A DNA stretch of 6,491 bases from Gammaproteobacteria bacterium. Its GTDB lineage: Bacteria > Pseudomonadota > Gammaproteobacteria > GCA-001735895. Positions 1 through 6,340 of this stretch are shown here, piece by piece; position 1 is the first letter of the stretch, and every line of letters starts with the position of its first letter. The notes below the pieces were generated by a model. The model made no database searches. It had not been told where the DNA came from and saw only the letters and a list, made by a program, of their open reading frames with translations. A program made the position numbers and the translations under genes. The stretch covers positions 1-6,491 of the forward strand of contig JAOTUD010000169.1 of the NCBI GenBank assembly GCA_029864065.1, read 5' to 3'.

Positions 1-119
1 GAATAGGGTGGCTCGGGTTAGTCTCCGATAATCGTGATATCCGCATCCGGATCGGTTTTGCGCAGGGTTTCGGCGGCGACCACGCCCGCCGGGCCCGCGC
101 CGACTATTATATGCTGCAT
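1..119 (-). pseudogene. 5' end of FAD/NAD(P)-dependent oxidoreductase (AorC-like), interrupted by a premature stop
   Basis: The reading frame begins at the ATG at 119 with MQHIIVGAGPAGVVAAE, a typical N-terminal FAD-binding Rossmann strand; the GxGxxG motif (GAGPAG) is at residues 7-12. An AAAGG Shine-Dalgarno lies 9 nt upstream. After residue 33 (ITIIGD) there is an in-frame TAA at 20-18, and the frame beyond it continues PEPPYS to the window edge. From memory, flavoproteins beside aldehyde oxidoreductases read GDEPEPPYSRM here, so the TAA sits where a GAA (Glu) codon is expected: one G-to-T change on the coding strand. In Aromatoleum AorABC, this subunit passes electrons from the Fe-S protein to NAD+. 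It follows the catalytic subunit gene after 53 bp. The rest of the gene lies outside the window. It could be a true pseudogene, a strain-level mutation or a sequencing error. The family call is fairly firm; the broken state rests on one base. Confidence 0.7.
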
Positions 120-140
120 GATTCTGTGCCTTTGGGATTG

Positions 141-165
141 CCCCCTGCCGGATTCCGGCAGGGGG
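141..165 (-). promoter_or_regulatory. Perfect 11-bp-stem hairpin between the catalytic and flavoprotein genes
   Basis: CCCCCTGCCGG (141-151) and CCGGCAGGGGG (155-165) form a perfect, very GC-rich stem with a 3-nt loop. It starts 8 nt past the TAA of the oxidoreductase gene, and the flavoprotein ATG is 21 nt beyond its far side. No T-tract follows on either strand, so it is not a classical intrinsic terminator. A partial terminator, an RNA-processing site or a 3'-end stabiliser of the upstream cistrons would fit. The structure is visible in the sequence; the function is inferred. Confidence 0.6.
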
Positions 166-172
166 ACGTTGA

Positions 173-2023
173 TTACAGCGACAGCCGCTGACGGGTTTCG
201 GGGGTTACCTTGCCGTCCGCTGTCCAGCCTCGCACCTCGTAGTACTTGGGCAGCATGTCGCCGAGGCGATTGACCTGGCCCTTGGTCGGGCCGCCCTTGA
301 TGGCTTCCTCCAACAGGCGCTTGGGCAGCTTGTCGTCATCGGCGGTGAAGCCGGCAGCCTCGTTGAACAGGCGTTCCATGTTCCAGATACGCTCGCCGGT
401 TTCGAGGCAGTACTCGACGCTCCAGTCGCCCTCGCAGGCGGCATCGATTTGCGGCGCGATATTGTCCATGCCCCAGGCGAAGGTCGTGAACACGCAAAGA
501 CCCGCGGAATCGACCAGCGCGGTCGCGTCCTGGAAGGCCTTGACCAGTTCGGGCTTGCCGTCGGTGTCGTTCATCTCGGTCTTGACCGGGATACCCAGCA
601 CCTCGGACGCGATGGTGTAGCCCCGCAGGTGGCAGGCGCCGCGATTCGAGGTTGCGTAAGCGAGCCCGATGCCCTGGATGCCACGCGGATCGTAGGCCGG
701 GAATTCCTGGCCCTTGACCGTCATCGACAGTTCCGGGCGCTTGTACTTTTCGCACAGCCGCTTGGAGCCGAGCCCGAGGTCCTTGGCGAATCCCTCGCCG
801 GTGACAAACTGCTCGGTGATCGCGACAAAGGCCTCGGCATTGCCGAAGGTCAGTTCGATACCGCCGGTTTCCTTGGTGGTTATCACACCGTCCTCGAACA
901 TTTCCATCGCCGCGGCGACGGTTGAGCCGTAGGTGATCGGATCCATGCCGTCCTCGTTGCAGAGGAAATTCACGTAAGTCAGCGCGTCGAGATCGTCGAC
1001 GCCGGTGTCGGCGCCAAGCGCCCACGCGGCCTCGTACTCGAGCCCCCCGGACGCCCCCTGGTACTGCGGCTTGTCCTTGACCGAGAAATGCGTCGGATCG
1101 ACCGTGGAAATTCGGCCACAGGCAATCGTACAACCGAAACAGGCGCCGTTGGTGGTCAGGTTAGGCTTGCCATCGCTCTTGCGCGGCTCGGCCATCGCCT
1201 CGGCGGAGATATGCTCCGCGCCCTCGAAGCCGACGTCGCGCATGTTGCGCGCTGGCAGCCCGCCGACGCCGTTGATGACGTTCATCAGCACCTGGGTTCC
1301 GTAGGCCGGCAGTCCCTGCCCGGTGACCGCATTTTCGGCGAGCACCGCCTTGCCGTCGTTGGTCGCCGCCATGAACGCCTTGGCGTCGCTGACGTTACCG
1401 ATACCGCCGGTGCCACGCACCGCGACGGCCTTCAGATTCTTCGACGCCATCACGGTGCCGACCCCGGAACGCCCGGCGGCGCGGTGCTTGTCGTTAATAA
1501 CCGCGGAAAAAAGACAGCCGTGTTCGGCCGTGCGGCCGACACAGGCGATGCGCATTTGCGGCTCCTGGTGGGTACGGTGAATGATATCGTCGGTTTCCCA
1601 GGCAGACTTGCCCCACAAGTGATCGGCGGCGCGCAGCTCGGCCTTGTCGTCCTGCACCAGCAGGTAAACCGGTTTTTTCGACTTGCCCTCGAAGATGATC
1701 ATATCCCAGCCGGCAAACTTCAGCTCGGCGCCGAAAAAACCGCCGGAATTGGAGCAGGCGATCGCACCCGTCAGCGGGCTCTTGCAAATGACCGAGTAGC
1801 GCCCCCCGGTCGAGGCCATGGTGCCGGTCAGCGGCCCGGTGGCCATGATCAGCTTGTTGTCGGGACCGAGCGCGTCGCATTTCGGATCGACTTCCTCGGT
1901 CAGGTACTTCGATGCCAGGCCGCGCTGGCCCAGGTATTGCTTGGCCCACTCCATGTTGAGGGGCTCGGACGTACAACTTCCTTTAGAGAGATCTACCCTC
2001 AGAATTTTTCTTGTCCAGGACAT
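173..2023 (-). CDS. aorB: Tungsten-containing aldehyde:ferredoxin oxidoreductase family, catalytic subunit (AorB-like)
   Basis: At 616 aa this is close to the usual length of the family (about 600-620). Members oxidise aldehydes to carboxylic acids at a tungsten bis-pterin centre in the cytoplasm. The N-terminal domain has the family's glycine-rich pterin-binding stretches (ATGPLTGTMASTGGRYSV at 61-78; SNSGGFFGAELKFAGWD at 91-107). The proximal [4Fe-4S] cluster is provided by Cys295, Cys298 and Cys302 (CFGCTIAC) with the fourth ligand Cys510 in DSAGLC, which is also the C-terminal pterin motif. NEDGMD (356-361) matches the first pterin motif, and RGACHLRG (461-468) and GLEYEA (327-332) are the expected active-site segments. 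No signal peptide or membrane segment is seen. The start is supported by GGAGGT 8 nt upstream; the gene begins 18 bp after the ferredoxin gene stop. With that ferredoxin and the downstream flavoprotein, it resembles AorABC of Aromatoleum more than stand-alone archaeal AOR. The aldehyde substrate cannot be read from the sequence. Confidence 0.93.
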   Translation of the reverse strand: MSWTRKILRVDLSKGSCTSEPLNMEWAKQYLGQRGLASKYLTEEVDPKCDALGPDNKLIMATGPLTGTMASTGGRYSVICKSPLTGAIACSNSGGFFGAELKFAGWDMIIFEGKSKKPVYLLVQDDKAELRAADHLWGKSAWETDDIIHRTHQEPQMRIACVGRTAEHGCLFSAVINDKHRAAGRSGVGTVMASKNLKAVAVRGTGGIGNVSDAKAFMAATNDGKAVLAENAVTGQGLPAYGTQVLMNVINGVGGLPARNMRDVGFEGAEHISAEAMAEPRKSDGKPNLTTNGACFGCTIACGRISTVDPTHFSVKDKPQYQGASGGLEYEAAWALGADTGVDDLDALTYVNFLCNEDGMDPITYGSTVAAAMEMFEDGVITTKETGGIELTFGNAEAFVAITEQFVTGEGFAKDLGLGSKRLCEKYKRPELSMTVKGQEFPAYDPRGIQGIGLAYATSNRGACHLRGYTIASEVLGIPVKTEMNDTDGKPELVKAFQDATALVDSAGLCVFTTFAWGMDNIAPQIDAACEGDWSVEYCLETGERIWNMERLFNEAAGFTADDDKLPKRLLEEAIKGGPTKGQVNRLGDMLPKYYEVRGWTADGKVTPETRQRLSL

Positions 2024-2041
2024 GATTCGTTACCTCCATTG

Positions 2042-2521
2042 TCAGGCTGTGGCTTCGGCAGACGGCAGGCTCTTGGCCGCCGAGGCCAGCATGCGATCGT
2101 AGCCGGTCCAGTCCGCGTCGACGTAGGTGATGGCGTCGGTCGGGCATGCGGCTGCACACTGCGGGTCACCGCCGCACAGGTCGCACTTGACGACCTTGCC
2201 GGTAGCCTGCGAATAGTTGATGGTGCCGAACGGACAGGCGATGGTGCAGACCTTGCAACCCACGCACTTGTCCTCGTAGACGACCTTGGCGCCGGTGGAG
2301 AAATCGATGCCGATTGCATCTACCGGGCAGGCGCGCATGCACCATGCCTCGTCGCACTGGGTGCAGGTATAGGGCGCGAATCTCCCCTCGTGGTGGAAAG
2401 TAAATACCTTGATATAGGATCGTGATGGATTAAATGTGCCGGTATGCTCGTAGGAGCAGGCCATTTCGCATTGCAGACAGCCGGTACACTTTCCCGGGTC
2501 GATATTCAGGGATTTCAGCAT
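2042..2521 (-). CDS. aorA: Four-cluster [4Fe-4S] ferredoxin subunit (AorA-like electron-transfer protein)
   Basis: The protein is 159 aa with 16 cysteines in four cluster-binding groups: Cys12/15/18/22, Cys53/56/61/65, Cys86/89/92/96 and Cys113/116/122/126. Several groups end in CP, as in DmsB/HycB-type polyferredoxins, so four [4Fe-4S] clusters are expected. It should carry electrons from the tungsten subunit encoded next to it to the flavoprotein. There is no Tat or Sec signal, which fits a cytoplasmic complex. The last 25 residues lack cysteines and look like a flexible tail. The start is set by GGAGG 5 nt upstream of the ATG. It is the first gene of the minus-strand operon and lies divergent to moeA. 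In Aromatoleum the homologous subunit polymerises into a wire-like filament that carries the catalytic subunits; whether this one does cannot be told here. Similar proteins serve formate dehydrogenases, but the adjacent gene decides the assignment. Confidence 0.9.
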   Translation of the reverse strand: MLKSLNIDPGKCTGCLQCEMACSYEHTGTFNPSRSYIKVFTFHHEGRFAPYTCTQCDEAWCMRACPVDAIGIDFSTGAKVVYEDKCVGCKVCTIACPFGTINYSQATGKVVKCDLCGGDPQCAAACPTDAITYVDADWTGYDRMLASAAKSLPSAEATA

Positions 2522-2571
2522 TGTATCCTCCGCTTGTGTCGTTCTTGTCGTTACCCCGGAAGGCTCTTTTT

Positions 2572-2599
2572 TTTATCCGGATGCAACGCCTCGGGTCAA
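2572..2599 (-). promoter_or_regulatory. Candidate sigma-70 promoter of the oxidoreductase operon
   Basis: On the minus strand, TTGACC (2599-2594, five of six matches to TTGACA) is followed after 16 bp by GATAAA (2577-2572, four of six matches to TATAAT). A run of eight A residues (2574-2567) overlaps the end of the -10 element. Transcription would start near 2565 and give a leader of about 45 nt ending at the GGAGG of the ferredoxin gene. This was found by eye and has not been scored against the whole region. Confidence 0.4.
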
Positions 2600-2659
2600 T
2601 GCATAAAAATACCACTGTCGCCCGAGCATTTATAGCCCTAAAGCCAAATTTAATGAGCT

Positions 2660-2696
2660 TTTACGCCGAGACCCCGATTCGCGATAAAAAATATCG
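2660..2696 (+). promoter_or_regulatory. Candidate moeA promoter with an overlapping palindrome
   Basis: TTTACG (2660-2665) and GATAAA (2683-2688) are 17 bp apart, each with four of six matches to the sigma-70 elements. The -10 lies inside CGATA-AAAAA-TATCG (2682-2696), a 5-bp inverted repeat suited to a dimeric repressor. Predicted transcription would start near 2695, about 70 nt before the moeA ATG. The match is moderate and made by eye; no regulator is encoded in the window. Confidence 0.3.
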
Positions 2697-2765
2697 TCAT
2701 ACCCCCTACCAATTTGGGCTAGTCTATGACTCAATAAAGCGCCTGACGGATTAAACCCGGTTTCA

Positions 2766-4034
2766 ATGAGCGAAAAAATCACTCCCGATCCCAGCTGCGC
2801 CGATCCCTCCGATCCCGCTTCGCTCAGCCTGTCCGAGGCGCTGGCAAGAATCGAAACGCGCGTGCTCCCGGTCCATGCCTGCGAGCGCCTGCCGATCCGC
2901 GAATGCCTGGGCCGCGTCAACAACGAGGCGGTCAAATCTCCGCACAACGTGCCACCGCTGCCGAATTCGGCGATGGACGGTTTCGCGATTGCCATCGCGA
3001 GCCTGCAACGGGACGGCATCGCCGAACTCGAAGAAGTCGGCACCGCCTACGCGGGCCTGCCGTTTGCGGGTAGCTGCGGCAAAGGCCAGTGCGTGCGCAT
3101 CATGACCGGCGCGCTGATTCCCGATGGCGCCGACGCCGTGATCATGCAGGAGCAGGCAGAGGTCGACGACGCGGGCAAAATCAGGATCGACTCGGACCAT
3201 CGCATCGGCGAAAACATTCGCCAGGCGGGCGAAGACGTCAGGCAGGGCGAGACCGTGATCGAAGCCGGCGAGCGCCTGAGCCCGGCCGATCTCGGGGTGC
3301 TGGCCTCGCTCGGACTGAGCCAGCTGCAGGTAAAACGCAAGCCCGTAGTCGCTTTCTTTTCTACCGGCGACGAACTGGTTGCGGTTGGCGAACCGCTGCA
3401 ACCGGGCAAGATCTACGACAGCAACCGCTATAGCCTGCACGGCATGCTGTCGCGGCTGGCGGTGGATATCATCGATCTCGGCGTGGTGCGCGACGATCCC
3501 GATAGCATACGCGAGGCCCTGTCGCGAGCCGCGTCTCAGGCCGACCTGATCATCAGCACCGGCGGGGTTTCGGTCGGCGAGGCCGACTATATCAAGCCCG
3601 CGCTGGCAGAACTCGGCACTACCGAGTTCTGGAAAATCGCGATCAAGCCGGGGCGCCCGCTGGCCTTCGGCCAGATCGGCGCCAGCATCTTCATGGGTCT
3701 TCCCGGTAACCCGGTGGCGGTGATGGTAACCTTCAGCCAGTTCGTGGAGCCGGCAATCGAGGTTCTGTCCGGCGCCCGACTGCGTCCACCTGCGCTGTTT
3801 CGCGCCCGCGCGCTCGATGCGATGCGCAAGAAACCGGGACGCTACGAGTTCCAGCGCGGTATCGCGACGCTGGCCGAGGACGGCCAGTGGCAGGTGGGTA
3901 AAACCGGCAAGCAGGGGTCGGGCATCCTGACTTCGATGAGCCGCGCCAACTGCTTTATCGTGTTACCGGACGACAATGCCGGCGTCGAACCCGGGGACGA
4001 GGTCGACATTCAGTTCTTCGACTGGTCGCATTAG
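2766..4034 (+). CDS. moeA: Molybdopterin molybdenumtransferase (MoeA family), probably serving tungsten cofactor insertion
   Basis: At 422 aa this is a full-length MoeA. The family ligates molybdate (or tungstate) to adenylylated molybdopterin and releases AMP, the last common step of cofactor synthesis. Diagnostic segments appear in order: LPNSAMDGFAI (65-75), RIMTGALIPDGADAVI (111-126), RQAGEDVRQGE (152-162), FFSTGDEL (197-204), IYDSNRYSL (216-224), STGGVSVGEADY (264-275), IKPGRPLAFG (293-302) and GLPGNPVA (311-318). The C-terminal domain IV follows from about 340. The N-terminus carries some 20 extra residues before the usual first helix (SLSEALARIE). The ATG at 2766 is the only start after the in-frame stop at 2727-2729, but no clear Shine-Dalgarno precedes it. 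It pairs with moaD 5 bp downstream and is divergent from the oxidoreductase operon, which suggests a dedicated, possibly tungsten-specific paralogue. The metal preference is inference from context. Confidence 0.93.
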   Translation: MSEKITPDPSCADPSDPASLSLSEALARIETRVLPVHACERLPIRECLGRVNNEAVKSPHNVPPLPNSAMDGFAIAIASLQRDGIAELEEVGTAYAGLPFAGSCGKGQCVRIMTGALIPDGADAVIMQEQAEVDDAGKIRIDSDHRIGENIRQAGEDVRQGETVIEAGERLSPADLGVLASLGLSQLQVKRKPVVAFFSTGDELVAVGEPLQPGKIYDSNRYSLHGMLSRLAVDIIDLGVVRDDPDSIREALSRAASQADLIISTGGVSVGEADYIKPALAELGTTEFWKIAIKPGRPLAFGQIGASIFMGLPGNPVAVMVTFSQFVEPAIEVLSGARLRPPALFRARALDAMRKKPGRYEFQRGIATLAEDGQWQVGKTGKQGSGILTSMSRANCFIVLPDDNAGVEPGDEVDIQFFDWSH

Positions 4035-4039
4035 ACGCA

Positions 4040-4294
4040 ATGGCCAATATTCTCTACTTTGCCAGTCTCGCAGAAACGCTGGGTACGAAATCCGAAGCGC
4101 TGGAACTGCCGGCGGATTGTAAAACGGTCGCCGCCCTGGTCGCGCTACAGCGCGGACGCGGCGAGCCCTTCGCCAGCGCCTTCGACGGCAGCACTCGTAT
4201 CCTGGTTGCGGTCAATCAGCAAATGAGCGAACCCGAAGCCGACATCAGCGACCACGACGAAATCGCCTTCTTCCCCCCCGTCACCGGCGGCTGA
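4040..4294 (+). CDS. moaD: MoaD/ThiS-family sulfur carrier (molybdopterin synthase small subunit-like)
   Basis: This 84-aa protein has the ubiquitin-like beta-grasp pattern of MoaD: an opening strand (ILYFASLAETLG, 4-15), a middle strand (ILVAVNQQ, 53-60), the acidic DISDHDEIAFFPPV segment (68-81), and the invariant C-terminal Gly-Gly. In MoaD the terminal glycine is thiocarboxylated and donates sulfur to precursor Z to make the dithiolene of molybdopterin, together with MoaE. No MoaE is encoded in the window, so the large subunit must come from elsewhere. The gene starts 5 bp after moeA with no distinct Shine-Dalgarno, so translation is probably coupled. As in other clusters of this kind, it may supply pterin for the neighbouring tungsten enzyme. 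Another sulfur-carrier role is less likely given the moeA partner. Confidence 0.9.
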   Translation: MANILYFASLAETLGTKSEALELPADCKTVAALVALQRGRGEPFASAFDGSTRILVAVNQQMSEPEADISDHDEIAFFPPVTGG

Positions 4295-4302
4295 TATCCG
4301 GT

Positions 4303-4342
4303 GAAAGTTCACTTATTTCTCTCGAGAAATAAGTGAACTTTC
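4303..4342. terminator. Palindrome with a perfect 19-bp stem between convergent genes, likely bidirectional terminator
   Basis: GAAAGTTCACTTATTTCTC (4303-4321) and its exact reverse complement (4324-4342) are separated by only TC. The palindrome lies 8 bp after the moaD stop and 14 bp before the cyclase stop codon on the other strand, where a two-way terminator is expected. No T-tract follows on either strand (CCCCGTTAG on plus, ACCGGATA on minus), so termination by the standard Rho-independent mechanism is uncertain. The stem is A/T-rich, unlike the GC-rich surroundings. Confidence 0.65.
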
Positions 4343-4356
4343 CCCGTTAGTAATTG

Positions 4357-6252
4357 TTACTCCGGCACACCAGCCTTACGCAGGGCGGCCACGAAGTGTT
4401 CGATATCGCTTTCGCGCCGGTAAATGCTCTCGCGGCGCTCCTTCGCCAGCGAAATATCAGGATTGATTGCACGCGCCTCTGCTACCGACCACTCTGCGTC
4501 CTCGGCACGCCCCAGCTCCGCATAGATCGCCGCCAGGTTCAAATGCGTGCGGTCCAACGCCGGATTACGCGCAACGCTTTCCTCGAGCAAAGGTAAAGCC
4601 GCGCCGTATTTACCCATCAAAAATAAAATACGTCCTTTGACGCTGAGATAAATGCCGGTACCCTGCGGATTGATGCGCATTGCCTGGTCCAGTGCCTTAA
4701 GCCCAGTTTCGAATTCTCCCGAGAAACTCGCGATAAATCCCAGCGTGGCATAACCGTCGGCGTAATTTGGATGGACCTCGATCGTGCGCTGGGCCGCCTC
4801 GATCGCAGTCTGATGCTGGCGCTGCGACAGGTAAAGAATGCTTCGGGTCAGGTATATTTGCGGAATACTGTCATCGAGCTCTACCGCCTTGCTGGCAAAC
4901 TCGAGTCCGAGACGAATCGATTCCTCGCGATCTTGAGACCAGAAAAAATTGACATCCGTCGCGTGCGTCAAGGCAATGTTGGCGTAGGCCCTGGCATAGC
5001 CCGGATCGATGGCCGCGGCCCGTTCGAATAGCACCCGCGACTCTGCGATCGCATCGCTGGTGAAAGTGTTGTAGCGCTCGATCCCCCGCAGCATCAGGTC
5101 ATAGGCTTCGGGGCTGGTGGTTTCGACCCGATCGAAGGTCTTCTCGTCGGCCGGTGTCAGGCTGACCTCGAGCGCCGCAACTATCTTGCGGTTAACATGA
5201 TCCTGCAGGGCAAATACGTCGGCAATGGCGCCATCAAAACGCTCGGCCCATAGGTGGCCGCCGCTATCGCCGTCAATCAATTGCGCATTGATACGAATCC
5301 GTTCGCCAATGCGACGTACGCTGCCCTCGAGCACGTAGCGCACACCGAGTTCGCGCGCAACGGTACGGATGTCCACCGATCCGCCCTTATACGAAAACGC
5401 CGAATTACGGGCCACGACAAACAGGCCGGAGATTCGCGACAAATCGGTGGTCAGATCCTCGGTGATTCCGTCGGCGAAATACTCCTGATCAGGATCGCCG
5501 CTGATGTTGGCAAATGGCAATACTGCGATGGAAGGTTTTTCGGCCGCCAGCGGTGCCATGGCCCCGGGCCGGACCGCTTCGCGTTGTGCCTGCCAGGATA
5601 AATATCCATACGCGGCGGCCGTCGATATCACAAGCAGCAAAGCCGCCAGCGCGATCCTGCTTTTGTGTGGTCTTTGCGCGGAACCGCGCATCTTATCCCG
5701 CACCGGAGCCGGCACGGCAGCCCCGGATTTCAATGCAACCCGATAAATTCCCACGGGCTCATCGAAGCCTTTCAGATCCTGCGCACCCAGGTTTTCCAGT
5801 TCGAAGGGCAGTCGCTTCGGCAAAGCTTCTCGAATTGCTGGAGTAATACACAAACCCCCAGGCTCCGATCGCTGTTCCAGCCGCTGCGCCAGCACCACGC
5901 CTTCGCCGGTTATCGTGTTATCGGCAATGATTACCTCTCCGAGGGCAACGCCGATCCGCACCACGGGCCGAATCTCGTCATCGATCCGTGTATTGTATGC
6001 TAATTGTTCCGACTGGAACGCCAGCGCCGCCGACACCGCGTCGGAGGCGCGATCGAACTCCGCCAGCAGTGCATCGCCACGCAGTTCGCGGAGCTGCCCG
6101 TGATACCTGGAAATTGTTTGTGCGAAGCGCTGGAACGAATCCTGGATCCGCCGGTGCGCCTTTTGCTCATCGCGTTGCACCAGCAGGGTCGAGCCTACGA
6201 CATCGGCGTGCAGGATCACGGCAAGTTTGCCTGTTAGATGTTTACCTGCCAT
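4357..6252 (-). CDS. Class III adenylate/guanylate cyclase domain protein with TolB-like domain and TPR repeats
   Basis: This 631-aa protein has three parts. Residues 9-171 are a class III nucleotide cyclase homology domain; the metal-binding aspartates are Asp17 (LHADVVGST) and Asp60 (ELRGDALLAEF). After a basic stretch (about 185-199), one membrane helix spans about 200-218. The basic flank puts the cyclase in the cytoplasm and the rest in the periplasm. Residues 240-345 are a TolB-like domain (SIAVLPFANISGDPDQEYFADGIT; HLWAERFD), and about 382-604 are TPR repeats. Such proteins are thought to link envelope or peptide signals to cyclic nucleotide synthesis. The active site is unusual: the base-recognition Lys is Glu56, Thr113 sits at the second specificity position, and the transition-state Asn is Val120, while Arg124 is kept. 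The Met at 6252 is chosen because family members begin just before KLAVILHADVVG; an upstream in-frame ATG at 6300 would add 16 residues, and neither start has a strong Shine-Dalgarno. It appears unrelated to the oxidoreductase cluster. Confidence 0.88.
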   Translation of the reverse strand: MAGKHLTGKLAVILHADVVGSTLLVQRDEQKAHRRIQDSFQRFAQTISRYHGQLRELRGDALLAEFDRASDAVSAALAFQSEQLAYNTRIDDEIRPVVRIGVALGEVIIADNTITGEGVVLAQRLEQRSEPGGLCITPAIREALPKRLPFELENLGAQDLKGFDEPVGIYRVALKSGAAVPAPVRDKMRGSAQRPHKSRIALAALLLVISTAAAYGYLSWQAQREAVRPGAMAPLAAEKPSIAVLPFANISGDPDQEYFADGITEDLTTDLSRISGLFVVARNSAFSYKGGSVDIRTVARELGVRYVLEGSVRRIGERIRINAQLIDGDSGGHLWAERFDGAIADVFALQDHVNRKIVAALEVSLTPADEKTFDRVETTSPEAYDLMLRGIERYNTFTSDAIAESRVLFERAAAIDPGYARAYANIALTHATDVNFFWSQDREESIRLGLEFASKAVELDDSIPQIYLTRSILYLSQRQHQTAIEAAQRTIEVHPNYADGYATLGFIASFSGEFETGLKALDQAMRINPQGTGIYLSVKGRILFLMGKYGAALPLLEESVARNPALDRTHLNLAAIYAELGRAEDAEWSVAEARAINPDISLAKERRESIYRRESDIEHFVAALRKAGVPE

Positions 6253-6340
6253 CGACAGCTCGATAAGGTTCAGCGGGAATCTATGGTAACACAGCGTCAT
6301 CCCGCTTTGCGGCGCGCGGCCAATATCGTAAAGCTCTGGA

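Noticed and set aside
336..1133. 265-codon minus-strand frame inside the AOR gene
   Set aside because: It is an out-of-frame shadow of the AOR coding sequence, very Arg-rich, with no recognisable domain.
1088..2425. Long open frame of 445 codons on the plus strand, antisense to the AOR and ferredoxin genes
   Set aside because: It runs across the junction of two well-supported opposite-strand genes, shows no domain I recognise, is Arg/Gly/Val/Ala-rich as GC-rich antisense frames are, and lacks a plausible ribosome-binding site.
2434..2754. 106-codon plus-strand frame covering the divergent intergenic region
   Set aside because: It overlaps the ferredoxin gene start and both candidate promoters, has mixed composition and matches no family I know.
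2696..2765. Possible Moco/tungsten-cofactor riboswitch in the moeA leader
   Set aside because: The predicted leader is only about 70 nt, shorter than known Moco riboswitches, and I see no multi-stem structure of that kind.
2522..2765. FNR, NarL or sigma-54 sites in the divergent region
   Set aside because: No TTGAT-N4-ATCAA, convincing NarL heptamer pair or GG-N10-GC element was found by eye on either strand.
2763..3440. 225-codon minus-strand frame opposite moeA
   Set aside because: The moeA frame is unambiguous from its motifs; this is an antisense shadow rich in Ala, Arg and Val.
6253..6340. Separate promoter for the cyclase gene
   Set aside because: No pair of -35 and -10 elements with acceptable spacing was seen; cotranscription with the upstream partial gene is as likely.
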